Notes: generated by a model from the letters alone, not told the origin. A stretch of DNA of 64,000 bases from Chondrilla cf. caribensis (GCA_964020155.1 OZ026549.1:6017719-6081718), one strand, 5' to 3'. Counted from the stretch's first letter, positions 1-23,280 are shown. Numbers and translations are program-made.

Positions 1-51
1 CTGGGTATCCAGCAAAGAGGGATATTTGATTGGGTTGTTTCCAAACATCAG

Positions 52-2611
52 GTGAATGACTGTACAACCAGGAAAGGGAGTGATAAGGCTCTGCTGGTGA
101 ATCCACCAGCTGCTCCGTGTGTGTCGGGGCCCTCCCACCCTTTTCACATTAGAGTAGCAGCATCCATTCGATGTGTGGATTGTCTTTTACCCAGGTGCAT
201 TAATCTTGTTGGAGAACTTGAGGTTTCATGTGGAAGAAGAGGGTAAAGGGAAGGATGAAAGTGGGCAGTCTGTGAAGGCAACTAAGGAACACGTCGAACA
301 ATTCAGAGCCTCTTTGTCTAAACTGGGTGATGTCTATGTCAATGATGCCTTTGGTACAGCTCACAGAGCTCACAGGTTATTCTACATCTGTGAGCACTGC
401 AGAGTGTGTGTGCTGTTTGTTTACTGCTCAATGACCCGTTCTCCGTAGTTCTGTAGTGGGTATTCAACTTCCCCAGAGAGCTGCTGGATTTCTAATGAAC
501 AAGGAGCTTAGCTACTTTTCTAAGGCTCTCCATGCACCAAAGCAACCCTTTCTTGCCATCCTGGGGGGGTGAGTGCAGTCATCCGCGAAGGTGTCCACTT
601 GTCTGTTGGTGTAATGTGTAATATGATGGTGTAATCAGGTGACTTGACCCGGCTGCTATGTCCATAGTTCAATAAGGGGACGAGTCTCCATAAAATGGAG
701 CGATGGGTCCTGGCTACAATAGACCAAGGCAGTGTAAGCGTAACAATGCCAACCATTGCATCAAGGCTAGAAAGGCTCTGTTGATTGTGCTTCCCATCCC
801 CTCTTCCCAGACTGTGGTGTTGCTTGCTTGTTTGTTTACTTCATATCCTAATTTCTGTTATTTCCCAGTTCTGTTTTTCCTAATTTTTATTCACTTCCTC
901 TGTCACAATTTTCATTTCCTGGTGTTCCCGGCAGAGCCAAAGTACAGGACAAGATCCAGCTCATCCGGAACATGTTGGACAGAGTGAACGACATGATCAT
1001 TGGAGGGGGGATGGCGTACACCTTCGCTAAAATGGTTCAGGGAATGAAGGTGAGTTGTTCTGAACACAACCATATGTACACTCTATACAGGACATACACT
1101 GTGCAAGAACACACTGTACAGCACACACTAGAGGACACACACTGTACAGCACACACTAGAGGACACACACTGTACAGTACACACTAGAGGACACACACTG
1201 TACAGTACACACTAGAGGACACACACTGTACAGCACACACTAGAGGACACACACTGTACAGCACACACTAGAGGACACACACTGTACAGCACACACTAGA
1301 GGACACACACTGTACAGCACACACTAGAGGACACACACTGCACAGCACACACTAGAGGACACACACTGTACAGCACACACTAGAGGACACACACTGCACA
1401 GCACACACTAGAGGACACACACTGTACAGTACACACACTGTACAAGAAACACTATGTAGGATGTACTCTACAGGACATACACTGTACAAAACACACTGTC
1501 ACTGTATAGGACAAACCACACCGGCCATCCTATATAAGACACTGAACACACCACACTTGGCATGCAAGATGGTATTGGTCTGCTGTACACATGACATTGT
1601 GTACTTAGCTTCCATTGATATTCGACACAGGAAGGTGTAGTAGGGTTTCTTCCACTTGTTATTGAATACTTCAGAATGACCTTTCTGCTGCTGAAAGGTG
1701 TGAGTTGTCTACTGTCTGCTTATGTGTATGCAGATAGGGGACTCTCTCTTTGATGAAGAAGGATCAAAGATTGTTGGTGATTTAATGTCCACTGCTGAAA
1801 AGAAAGGCGTTAAAATCCACTTGCCTGTGGACCATATCACAGGAGACAAATTCAGCAAAGATGCCAAGGTGCTTAGTTGTGATTGACTGTGTTGTTCCAT
1901 TCCTTATGTTTGCCATTGTCTTGCAATATTGCAGGTTGATACTGTTACAGTAGAAATGGGAATACCAGATGGATGGATGGTAAGACATGAAAATTGCTTT
2001 AAAGTGTCCTTTGAATGGCATCAATTGCTTCCTCCTCAAGGGTCTTGATATAGGTCCTGAAAGTGTAACTCATTTTACAAGTGTGATAAGCAAGGCCAAC
2101 ACCATTGTGTGGAATGGGTGCGTGTACATTGATGAGCATTCTATATGCCTTTGCGTGTGTGTGTTCATGTGTGCATGTTGTTGTCATGTGTATGAATGTG
2201 TACTCAAGTATATACCCATTATGCCTGTCTGGTCTTACATAGCCCCCCAGGAGTGTTTGAATGGGACAGTTTTGCCAATGGATCAAAAGCATTCATGGAT
2301 GCAATGGTTATGGCAACAGAGAGAGGAGCTGTCACTATCATTGGTAAAGTACCTCTCATTAAAATGGTACAGTATGGAATGTGTGTAATCAGTGTTGTTT
2401 GGTAGGTGGAGGAGATACTGCTACATGTGCACAGAAATTTGGTGCTTCTGATAAAGTTAGCCATGTTAGTACAGGAGGTGGAGCAAGCTTGGAACTGCTA
2501 GAAGGTAATACAAGCATCTCACCCACATTAGCATGAATTTCACCTTGTCTTTGACTGTCTCCTTGCTATAGGTAAAGAACTACCTGGAGTGACAGCCCTT
2601 ACTAATGCTTA
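52..2611 (+). CDS. PGK: Phosphoglycerate kinase (5' end outside window)
   Basis: Glycolytic enzyme that transfers the phosphate of 1,3-bisphosphoglycerate to ADP in the cytosol. Exons read as 52-118, 195-375, 449-568, 935-1049, 1734-1868, 1935-1979, 2041-2117, 2243-2343, 2406-2504 and 2572-2611 (stop TAG 2609-2611), all phase-consistent. Diagnostic stretches are [38 protein letters not shown], the GVFEW segment, and the C-terminal nucleotide-binding run GGGDTATC followed by [18 protein letters not shown]. Roughly the first 110 residues, including the N-terminal substrate-binding region, lie upstream of the window. It converges with the PLAC8-like gene. An AATAAA at 2978-2983 could be its poly(A) signal. 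Family assignment is certain; the 52-118 exon is the weakest-conserved piece but joins in phase. Confidence 0.95.
1100..1440 (+). repeat. 26-bp minisatellite in PGK intron
   Basis: About 13 tandem copies of a 26-bp unit (core ACACTAGAGGACACACAC plus CTGTACAG) fill the centre of the 684-bp PGK intron 1050-1733. No coding potential. Confidence 0.9.
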
Positions 2612-2977
2612 GAACATTTTCATGTTGTGAAGACCTTAGCACTAACTACGTAAAATGGAATTACGTGAATAATGCTACTGATTTCATCATACCTATGAAT
2701 GCACTTGTACATGTGTACAGAACCTCCTCGAGTCAGCCGCCCATTCATAAAATTGTAACGTTCATAGATCGTGATATCACCGACCCTTTATGGTCATGGG
2801 TATTTTTAGAAACTGCCGTATATGGTCGCTATCGATCAAGGGTGTCGTCCAGGAAGCCTCGTGCTCGGCAACCAACTCTTGCGACCTCTCTTCGCGGAAC
2901 TCTACACCTATCGAGATCCAAGTACGATCGTGCTACAACGTTCGACTAAACTATTCCGCACTTCACAAGAACGAATC

Positions 2978-2983
2978 AATAAA
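2978..2983 (+). terminator. Candidate poly(A) signal of PGK
   Basis: AATAAA 367 bp after the PGK stop. It is the first canonical hexamer I see on the + strand after the gene; assignment is by position only. The rest of 2612-3104 shows no convincing gene. Confidence 0.4.
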
Positions 2984-3104
2984 TGTTCATTATTAACTAC
3001 AATATCAATTACACAACAATACGTATTACTTTCTACCTTGTCGAGCACTACAGTTAGTAAAAATACACGATGTTATCCTAACTGTGCAGATCATTCTTTA
3101 TAGA

Positions 3105-3437
3105 TCATTCACGGGCCATTGATTGACCGCCTCCTTGGACTTCGCGGGCCTCCTGGGAGATGGCACAACAGTAACAGAACCAATGGAGGAGGAAGTCGAT
3201 GATTGCGTTCCCTTCAATTCCCTTTGATTCTCTGACTTTGCCTCGAACTATCATTCCGACAATGCACTGGAAACCACCGAGCAGATATCCGACAAGATAC
3301 AGAAGTCCGCATGTGATACAGCTCTCTCCGATAGCTTCAGCATTCTTTCCCACTTGGTAGCAAGGGATGAAGGTTGAAATTAAACAGATGGTGAAATCTG
3401 AGAAACAGGAAAACAGTCCGGAGCTCCAGTCACCCAT
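3105..3437 (-). CDS. PLAC8/cornifelin-family cysteine-rich small protein
   Basis: Single-exon 110-residue protein starting at ATG 3437. It has the PLAC8 pattern: a short N-terminus (MGDWSSGLFSCFSD), a Cys-rich core with paired cysteines and small hydrophobic stretches (CLISTFIPCYQVGKNAE, then ESCITCGLLYLVG and LGGFQCIVGMIVRGKVRE), and the late CYCCAISQEAREV motif with a short polar tail. Members of this family are small membrane-associated proteins, and homologues in plants and fungi affect metal handling or cell size. The function here is unknown. Length is normal for the family (about 100-150 residues). It has its own TATA-type promoter upstream. Family call is confident, function is not. 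Confidence 0.88.
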   Translation of the reverse strand: MGDWSSGLFSCFSDFTICLISTFIPCYQVGKNAEAIGESCITCGLLYLVGYLLGGFQCIVGMIVRGKVRESKGIEGNAIIDFLLHWFCYCCAISQEAREVQGGGQSMARE

Positions 3438-3520
3438 TGTTTCAACGAAGAAATGCTAACAGCCTGACGGAAATCTGTATTCTTGGAGGGATAGTGGTAG
3501 CCGAGGGGCGGACGCTTCGT

Positions 3521-3527
3521 TTTTATA
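3521..3527 (-). promoter_or_regulatory. TATA-like box of the PLAC8-like gene
   Basis: On the minus strand this reads TATAAAA, about 85 bp upstream of the ATG at 3437. That would place transcription start near 3490 and give a short leader. Inferred from motif and spacing only. Confidence 0.4.
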
Positions 3528-3639
3528 GTTGGGATGGTTGCTATGGTAGCATTGACGTCATAGTAGTGGAAAATGGAGATTTTGATCCCTATCAATTAGT
3601 AATCTATGGTAAAAAACCGTTTCAAGTTAACTAGTCGAT

Positions 3640-4353
3640 CGGCATCAAAACATTGTGCATTCACATAATGTTTCGCATTGAATTCACTGTTCAATGCATA
3701 ATTAGCTGTAATAATAGTGCAAGACATTTGCAGTAACTCATATTTTGCAAATGCAGTACACGAACAACAGTAGATGCGTGAATCCTGGCCGTCGTTCTAC
3801 ATTGCCTGTGTAAATATAATCATATGAGTTTTGTACAATGTAGTACACTGTATATAAAAGAGCTACCCAACGTCGCTCGTTTGAGATACAACATAGCCTA
3901 CTCACGAAGAGTCCGATAAAAAGAAGCTATTGCGAACTGTCTGATTCAGATACGAATATTCCAACACTTCAAACAACTAGTCAGTCGAAACTGCATGAAA
4001 ATTACCACCTCTACAAATATACATTTCAATTTCGTTCTGTTTTCTAATATATCATATCTTTGTCCAGCAAGCAGTTTATGCATCGCACAACTAAAGAAAC
4101 CACTGAGATATCAAGTCAACCTATGTTTAGACTGTTGATTATACTGCATACGTAGAAAAAACCCAATGCCGACAAGGAAACGAACAGTATTGAGACTGCG
4201 ACTAGCGCACAAGAGCAACCGTCGAGCCGGAAATTATTCATTGTCAGCCGCCAGAGGGTGAGGGATCAGACCAATTTGGTTACCATGGCTCCCGCCCCAC
4301 TCGACGTCACTACTGTGGTGGACAATGGCGGGTTCAGTGGGTGAAATACAAAA
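3640..4353. other. Intergenic region between PLAC8-like and C2CD3
   Basis: AT-rich, with no supported gene. A plus-strand TATATAAAA at 3851-3859 is a possible core promoter, but no coding exon follows closely. The C2CD3 start codon is at 4354. Confidence 0.5.
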
Positions 4354-16146
<11,793 letters not shown>

Positions 16147-16192
16147 GTGTGTCCCTTCATTTTATATCCGGTCACGCCCCTGCAGTTATGTA

Positions 16193-16198
16193 AATAAA
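16193..16198 (+). terminator. C2CD3 poly(A) signal
   Basis: AATAAA 47 bp after the C2CD3 stop and only 50 bp before the next ATG (16248). The tandem genes are almost abutting. Confidence 0.65.
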
Positions 16199-16247
16199 AT
16201 AAAATGGGTGTGTCTTTTTATGGGCGTATCTGGCGTGCAATTCGAAA

Positions 16248-16998
16248 ATGGAGACTGCAGTAACGTTCGGTCAAGCGCAGTACGATGACGAGGAGCTGGA
16301 CGACGGTGTGTGTGTGTGTGCGCGGTGGACGTGCCGTTCAGTACAGCACTAGCTGTTGTCTGTGTCGCTGCATGCTCGCTTCACCCTGTTCTCTCGCGTT
16401 GTGTGCAGACATGGAGCTCCCGGAGGAGCTGCGGGGGTCCATCCCTCAGGGACCCGTCAACCCTTTCGAGCAAGTACCCCAGAAACCGTCAAGATCTGCT
16501 TTCGTGGTAGATCCGACTGCTTTGGCTGGAAAACTCGAACAAGAAAGAAGAGAGAAAGACCTCCTGGAGGACGAGGATGAGACGGAGGAAGAAAGTAGCC
16601 TCGAATACGAGTCAGATATATCCATGGACCGCATCGCCCCTCATGTTAGCACAGACGAGGTTAAAGTGCGCAAGGATAGGGAGGTGTTCTGGACATCAGA
16701 CCCACAACAGCGTTAGTCTATCACTCTGGTTAGTTGCACGAGGTTGTGGTGTTGATGGTGAGTTCATTGAATAGCATTTGACCTGGATATTGGAGAAAAA
16801 GGACTGTCTGCTGAAGAACCGAAGACCATTCCGGTATTCTTTAAAGAAATTGTCAGAGAGCATCCGAAGGTGACAGCATTGAAGTGGAAGGAAGGAGATA
16901 GAGTGGTCAAGTTGACGTATGAGGAATATTGGGACAAAGTGGTTGCTGTCGGCAGGTCCTTTATCAAGGTGAGGATGGAGCAAGCAGACATGAACAGC

Positions 16999-17067
<69 letters not shown>

Positions 17068-19089
17068 GTGTTTGTACCTTGCAGGAGTGATCCAATCAGT
17101 CAACTCATTTCAAATATGCCTCCACTCCCTATAGCATGGGATTTATCGATTCTGTTGTGTGTGCATTATCGGAAAGACATGCCCTGAATGGTATTATACT
17201 GCTTTGGGAGCCATTTTGACTGGGTAAGACCCCTTAATTACTAATTGTAATAATAGGCTTACTAGCCAGGATTCACATGTATTGTGATGTAGAGGTATGG
17301 TCATGGCTGTCCCCCCCAATGCTACCACTGAAGAGTGTCTGTCAATATTGAGCAGCTGTCGAGCTAGCATCTGTGTAGTCGAAGATATGGAACAGTTTGA
17401 GAAAGTGTTTAATGTGCGTGAGTTTGCCTTGGGGATGGAGGAATTGAAGTTGAATGTCTTCTGTTGTCGTTGCCATGGCAGCAATGGCATCACATGCCTC
17501 ACCTAAACTGTATGATGATTTGGAAGGAGAAGTTGCCAGAGCCCCTCAACCGCGTGTACAAGGTAGACCAGCTCTGTTGATTGTCACCAGTAGACGATGT
17601 GTTTACTGGATCTGTTTTGTAGTGGGAGGAGTTCTTAGAAAAGGGTGTATCTATTGGCTATGATGCAATTGATGTGGAAATATCCAAACAAGACCCCGCC
17701 CACGCAGCTGTCCTTGCTTTCACAGTGAGTACAGTTGTGCCCTATCCTGCCATGTGTGCATGTGTGTAGCTCTTGCCTTCTGCACTCCATCAGAAGAGGT
17801 CAGGGGATGAGATGAAGAAGATCATGTTGACGCATGATAACGTGAGCATCCATGTTCACTGGATTGTGTAATCATTTAGCTGTTTTGTGAAATATCACTG
17901 TATTATTGCATCACAGATTGTCTGGACAACTAAGGCTCTGTACTCCTCCTACCAGGAGGGACTTCACAGAGGAAAGGAGAGCTTTCTTAGTATACTGCCG
18001 CCTTGTCATATTACCAACATGGTGAGTTGCTGGAAGGATTACTGTTGTCATGACTACACTCAATTTTTCCCACGATTAGCTAATGGAGATATTCCTCCCA
18101 TTGCGGCTGGTTGGCTGTGTCAAGTTTGCTCCAATGACTGAGGAGACCAGCTTGTTGTCAACTCTGAAGGAGATGCAGCCAACAGTTTTCTTTGCAGCTC
18201 CAAGGTGCGCTGTGAACTAGTTCACTGTCTTGTTATTGTTGGACCACAAGTCCAGTAGAAGTTAGCACTCCAGTCATGGGTGCCGTCCTTGTCCGCAATA
18301 CCTAATACGTATGACTTAATAGCTTGATGTTTATTGATTTAGACAATTACACACGTCACTTGTTGGCTAATTATTTGCAACGGTCATGTTAACGGTGGTT
18401 GTCACACATAGTTTTGTAAACATTGCCTGAAGAAGCCCAAGTGGGCAAAACATTGCGATTAATTTGCCAACAAGCGATGTGCGTAATTGTCCAAATAAAT
18501 AAACACCAATCTATTAAGGTTTAGCATGTCAACTAACTTCTATCAACTTATCTGTTCATCATTCACCTCTAATCGTACATCAATTTGAAGACCTAAATAT
18601 CTGGCATTTATTGCAAAGTTGTCCTGTGGTTAATGTGCACCTATTTTGCAAGTGATGTGGTGGGTGTGGTCAATGTTGCCCATTCTCAATTGTATTAGTG
18701 TTTGGGAAAGACTGATGTTGGAGACTAAAACAGCTGACAAGAAGAAAACAGTCACCAAAAAGGTTTACCAAGTTTTAGGGGTTGTCCCTTGATGTGCTTT
18801 AATTGGATAAGTTTTCATCACAGATGTTGGGACTGTCCCACTGTCATCTAGCAGCAGTTGGGTCAAGTCGTGTGCCAGAAGAGGTTACCAATTACTTCGG
18901 TGCTTCTCGTCTGAAGCTGAAGGAGATCTACGGGAGTTGTGAGACCACCGGGGTAGCCTCCCTCAACACACTGGACACTGCACAGTCCAGGACAGGCACC
19001 CAAGGATGGCCGCTGGAGGGAGCTCAGCTCATCATTGAGAATGTGGATACAGTTGGGAATGGAAAGGTGTGTGTATGCATCTGTGTGTG

Positions 19090-19165
<76 letters not shown>

Positions 19166-20580
19166 ACATGTGTCTGTCTGTCTGGTGCTTGGATATTATG
19201 TCTACATATTGTTATTATTATCATTTGCACATTTGAACATTAAATATTAGCCATTACACTGCCCTTGACGTGACCTTGGTCACTCCTTCCAGGTAGTGGT
19301 GAAAGGACGAAATATATTTTGTGGATATCTCCATCAGAAGGAACTGACGGAGAAAGCCTTCAATGAAAGTGGATGGTATAACACTGGAGACATCGGGAAG
19401 AGAGACGACAATGGATTTCTTTGTGTTCTTGCAAAAACTGAAGGTACAAACATGTGTGTTTTGTGTACCTACAAGCATGTTTGTGTATGTGTGCATATCA
19501 GCATGTTGTGTGTACTTATTCACATGTTCGTACATCAATGAAGTGTACACAGTTATGTGCTAGGATGAAGGTACTCTGTTGTGTACACTGTCAGAGCTCA
19601 TCAAGACTTCCAGTGGAGAGTATGTGTCCCCTGAGCCCATTGAGGCCATTGTGAAGGGTTATATCCCTTTCCTGGGTCATGTGATGATCGTCGGGGACAA
19701 CATGAAGTACCTCACCTGTTTACTGTCACTGAAGGTATGAGCAGTAGGAACATTGGTGTGCGTGTGTGTGGTGTGTGTGTGGTGTGTGTGTGTGTGTGGT
19801 GTGTGTGGTGTGTGTTGTGTGTGTGTGGTGTGCGTGCGTGTGTGTGTGTGTGTGTGGTGTGTGTGTGTGGTGTGTGTGGTGTGCATGATAACCCAACCAA
19901 CTCCCCATCCCCTCTGATTTATATTTTGACCACGCCCACTCTCCCTTTTGAACAGTGTGCATTGGACCCAGAAACAGGCGAGTCCACTGATGACCTGACG
20001 GAGGATGCAGTCGAGGTCATAAGGACACTCTACGGCAGAAACTACACTAAAGCCTCTGAGATATTAGAAGCGGATGATGAAGCCATTAGCAAAGCCACAG
20101 TGTATGGGATCACCCAGTACAACCAGAAACATGCTCTCTCCTACAACCAGAAGGTGGGAAGACTAGGCTAATTCATCCTCTGAGTATATGTTCACCAACT
20201 TGGTCTCCTGTAGATTCTCAAGTTCCACCTCCTGGACAGCGACTTCACTGTGGCTGGTGGAGAGCTGAGTGAGTGCTTGACTAGAAGGCATGACCATCTG
20301 TGACCTTATCAAGATGCACAGAGTTTACTACACGTGATCTCACACACAAAATTAATTACATGCATATATGTACTTTGTGGCCACACCTCATTTCATGACC
20401 ACACCCTACTTCATGACCACACCCCACTGTATGACCACACCCTACTATATGACCACACCCACTTCATGACCACACCCCACTTCCTGTCCCACCTCCACAG
20501 CTGCTGATGGTAAAATGATACGTAAAGTCATCCTCGAAAAGTACCAGGATGAGATCGAAGACATGTACGATGAAGAATGA
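16248..20580 (+). CDS. ACSBG: Bubblegum-type long-chain acyl-CoA synthetase paralogue with degenerate ATP-binding motif
   Basis: A 17-exon, 718-residue model of the ACSBG family, which activates long-chain fatty acids to acyl-CoA: 16248-16305, 16409-16711, 16775-16968, 17135-17223, 17293-17413, 17482-17562, 17623-17724, 17794-17841, 17917-18021, 18080-18204, 18699-18762, 18824-19066, 19293-19443, 19595-19734, 19956-20153, 20214-20268, 20501-20580. Recognisable pieces are TIPVFFKEIV, TCPEWYYTALGAILTG, SILPPCHITNM, LKEIYGSCETTG, GWYNTGDIGKRD, ELIKTSSGEYVSPEP and a Lys-rich tail. The exon that should encode the P-loop SGTTGxPKG instead reads KRSGDEMKKIMLTHDN, and PLSH is PPCH. Exon sizes match the intact copy at 47432-51187. 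It may be a diverged or catalytically impaired copy. An open reading frame with correct splice sites and phases argues against a plain pseudogene. Confidence 0.9.
17000..17062 (+). repeat. (GT)n, ACSBG intron 3
   Basis: Sense-strand GT tract about 32 bp after the donor at 16969. Confidence 0.95.
18326..18508. mobile_element. Hairpin (MITE-like) element with hammerhead-like core
   Basis: Two arms of about 54 nt (18326-18380 and 18454-18507) are inverted copies of each other at roughly 80% identity; both contain GACAATTAC, the CTTGTTGGC block and TTTGCAA-type ends. The intervening 73 nt contain CCTGAAGAAGCCCAAGTGGG at 18426-18445, followed by CAAAACATT. It lies in the 494-bp intron 18205-18698 of the ACSBG gene, the longest intron there. 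Inverted arms of this length are typical of foldback transposons. No transposase is encoded. Confidence 0.7.
19093..19161 (+). repeat. (GT)n, ACSBG intron 12
   Basis: Sense GT tract; the intron starts GTGTGTGTATG at 19067, directly at the donor. Confidence 0.95.
19757..19884 (+). repeat. (GT)n/GGTGT tract, ACSBG intron 14
   Basis: GT-rich repeat with regular GGTGT interruptions, about 20 bp after the donor at 19735. Confidence 0.93.
20386..20488 (+). repeat. Short minisatellite in last ACSBG intron
   Basis: Five imperfect copies of a unit like TTCATGACCACACCCCAC, just before the acceptor of the final exon. Confidence 0.75.
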
Positions 20581-20629
20581 ATATACCTCTTTACATAACA
20601 TATACTCACTGTTTTAATGTACATTTGAT

Positions 20630-20635
20630 AATAAA
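20630..20635 (+). terminator. Poly(A) signal of the first ACSBG gene
   Basis: AATAAA 50 bp after the stop at 20580. It sits 41 bp from the stop codon of the convergent VMA21 gene, so the 3' UTRs probably overlap. Confidence 0.6.
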
Positions 20636-20675
20636 GTCTGTATGCATTAAGAATACATCAATCAAAGCATGTCAT

Positions 20676-21027
20676 TTACTCTAGCTTCTGCTGGTCCAGT
20701 TTAACGTTCTTGTCCTCACTCCATGCAACATAGATATAAATTCCAATGACAATGTGAACAGCGATGACAGCTGCAACAGCACCACCTAATGACCCGTCTT
20801 CCTGACCAAAGATACCTACACAAATTGCATTTGTTTTATGCAAACAAAAAAATGCTATTTACAAGTAATAAGCAGTGTGGGCATAAATGATGCTAAAGAC
20901 ACCTTTTGGAATCATTACCTTCGAAAATGAATTCTTTAAATATAAAAAGTGCTGCTAGTGGTATAACTACGATTGCTAAAGTGAATAAGAGAAGTATTCG
21001 AACTGTTCGGTTGGTCACCGGGTCCAT
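20676..21027 (-). CDS. VMA21: V-ATPase assembly factor VMA21
   Basis: Two-transmembrane ER protein that chaperones assembly of the V-ATPase membrane sector. Exons on the minus strand are 21027-20919 and 20815-20676, giving 82 residues from ATG 21027 (MDPVTNRTVRILLLF). The first hydrophobic segment ends at FKEFIFEG, the conserved loop, and the second segment is GAVAAVIAVHIVIGIYIYVAW with a charged tail (SEDKNVKLDQQKLE), matching the family layout. An in-frame ATG at 21105 would add 26 residues. I prefer 21027 because 21105 leaves only 30 bp to the opposing NIPA start at 21136. It is head-to-head with NIPA and tail-to-tail with the ACSBG gene. Confidence 0.87.
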
Positions 21028-21135
21028 AATCAAGCTCAGCGCGTTCGACCGTGTTTTAACGTCACCGTGTGATACTAAAACGTTCCATAACGTGGTTCTG
21101 AACATGCTTCCGGAATCCCGGAATTATTCATTAGG
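21028..21135. promoter_or_regulatory. Bidirectional promoter VMA21/NIPA
   Basis: The 108 bp between the two opposed start codons must carry both promoters. I see no TATA box. Confidence 0.6.
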
Positions 21136-22880
21136 ATGGCACCCATGTTGTCTGAAGGTCCCAGTGTGATGAGCTCTCCTGTCCCGTGTTTGAACCCCTC
21201 CCTGGACGCTGTGGAGGGATCTGGTGCGTATATGAAATCAGGGACGTACTGGCTCGGTCTCGGGCTGTCGATCAGCTCCAGTGTGTTTATTGGAGCGAGT
21301 TTCATTATCAAGAAGAAAGGCCTTCTCAGAATCTCTAGGGACTCAAAGAACAGAGCAGGTATACGTAATTGCTGTAAGTCTGTCTCAGCGTTGTCTTACG
21401 TCTCTCTCTCTGGCTCCAGGTAGTGGTGGTTATGGATATTTAAGGGAGCCCCTCTGGTGGGTGGGGCTATTAACAAGTGAGGACACGCCCACACAACTAC
21501 TGGCCACTTAGACTTCCATGTGACTGAACATAGTGTTGATGTTGCATGTGTGCTATTGTCCACTGCAGTGGGGATTGGCGAAGCAGCCAACTTTGCGTCA
21601 TTTGGACTAGTACCAGCAGTTCTAGTGACTACCTTGGGAGCTCTTAGTGTCATTGTTAGGTGAGTTGGCTTGTTGGTCCTCACCCGCCAAGAGGTATTTG
21701 GTTGGTTGATCCTTACTCACCTGGGTTTGGTCACTGCTAAGCTTAGCCTTGTTCTCTTCCAGTGCCATTTTGGCTTCTCTTATTTTGAATGAAGTACTGA
21801 ATATTCACGGGAAGATTGGCTGTTTGTTGTGTATTCTTGGATCCACTGTTGTTGTTATTAATGCACCTCCTGAGAGGGCCATATCAACACTGGAGGAGAT
21901 TGGAGTAAATATAATAGATCCAGGTGAGTCTGTCGACCATTACCTTATGGTGTGGAGTCATGTGTGGTAGTGTGTGTGGATGGATGTGTGGATGGGTGTG
22001 TGTGGGTGTGGGTGTGGATGGGTGTTTGGATGTGTGTGTGAGTGTGGCTGAGTGTATGGATGGGTGTTTGGATGGGTGTGTGGATGGGTGTGTGGATGGG
22101 TGTGTGAGTGAGTGTATGGATGGGTGTTTGGATGGGTGTGTGGATGGGTGTGTGGATGGGTGTGTGGATGGGTGTTTGGATGGGTGTGGATGGGTGTGTG
22201 AGTGAGTGTATGGATGGGTGTTTGGATGGGTGTGGATGGGTGTGTGGATGGTGTGTGGATTCCTATATCACCAACAGAGACACACCTCACTTTTCTTTCT
22301 CCTTCCTCCAGTATTCATCATTTATTGCATGTCAGTTGTGGGGCTTGGGCTGTATCTAATGTATGTGGTAGCCCCTGTTCACGGAACCACCAACATTCTC
22401 ATCTACATTGCTATCTGCTCACTCCTGGGATCACTCACAGTCATGTCTTGTAAGGGAGTCAGCATCGGGATCATCCTCACTCTCCATGGCAACAACCAAA
22501 TATTTAAACCTCTGTTCTGGTTTCTTTTGGTCACCATGGTGACCAATATCACCATACAGATGAACTACTTAAATAAAGCATTGGATATCTTCAACACGGC
22601 ACTGGTCACTCCTATTTACTACGTAATGTTCACTTCTCTCACCACGCTTGCTTCAGCCATTCTCTTCAAGGACTGGGTGAATGTGTCACTAACAGAGATT
22701 ATCGGCTCTGTTTGTGGATTCCTGGTCATCATTGTCGCTGTGTTCATCCTCAATGCTTTCAGAGAGATAAACATTACACTGGATGACATTAGGAACTCTG
22801 TTCAGGTCTACAGACGCACACAAAGTAGAATGATGATGGATGAAATTGATCAGAACGGGGTAGTGAAGGAAGAACCGTAG
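21136..22880 (+). CDS. NIPA-family magnesium transporter
   Basis: Polytopic membrane Mg2+ transporter of the NIPA1-4 family. Exons are 21136-21358, 21420-21476, 21569-21659, 21763-21923 and 22312-22880, giving 366 residues, close to human NIPA2 (360). After a 30-residue luminal or extracellular N-terminus come the first helix [18 protein letters not shown] and the signature KKKGLLR, then [56 protein letters not shown] and INAPPE. The last exon encodes the remaining helices and a polar tail with [12 protein letters not shown]. All phases agree. It shares a promoter with VMA21. Which NIPA paralogue it matches best is not resolved by eye. Confidence 0.93.
21962..22258 (+). repeat. 12-bp-based minisatellite in NIPA intron 4
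   Basis: Many copies of TGGATGGGTGTG and TGGATGGGTGTT with GTGAGTGAGTGTA variants. It fills most of the 388-bp intron. Confidence 0.92.
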
Positions 22881-23280
22881 GTGGAAGCTGGATTTGGAAG
22901 GTCCGGTTGGAGTAGATTGTACAATTGGTGCATGTACTGTGTATTGAATTTTATTCCACTTTCTGTAAAATAGTGAATGTGGTTGTTTTTAGCTTTTGCT
23001 GAGCAAATGGAGCAGGGGGTGATTTGTAATGTGAATACCTGTTATCCAATAAGGACATAACCATTTGAGTGATTGGATTGTGCTGGTACCACGTGTACAG
23101 ATTTGGTGGGTCGTTACATCAATCAATCCACGCTGAAATCATCCAGCACATCATTTCCGTGTGACTTCATACCACACGACACGTGAAGCCGGTCACTACG
23201 TACCTGTATTGTGCGAGTTCATCCGCGTGTTCGCGATATTGAAGTGAGGTCAGCCATATTATTGCGACACTCGAGGAAAT
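22881..23280. other. Intergenic region NIPA to PGRMC
   Basis: 400 bp. A CCAATAAGG-type element near 23047-23055, an inverted ATTGG near 23075 and a CACGTG E-box at about 23091 suggest the PGRMC promoter. No gene seen. Confidence 0.5.

Noticed and set aside
3851..3859. TATATAAAA as promoter of a plus-strand gene
   Set aside because: No coding exon within a plausible leader distance except C2CD3 500 bp away. Kept only as a remark in the intergenic entry.
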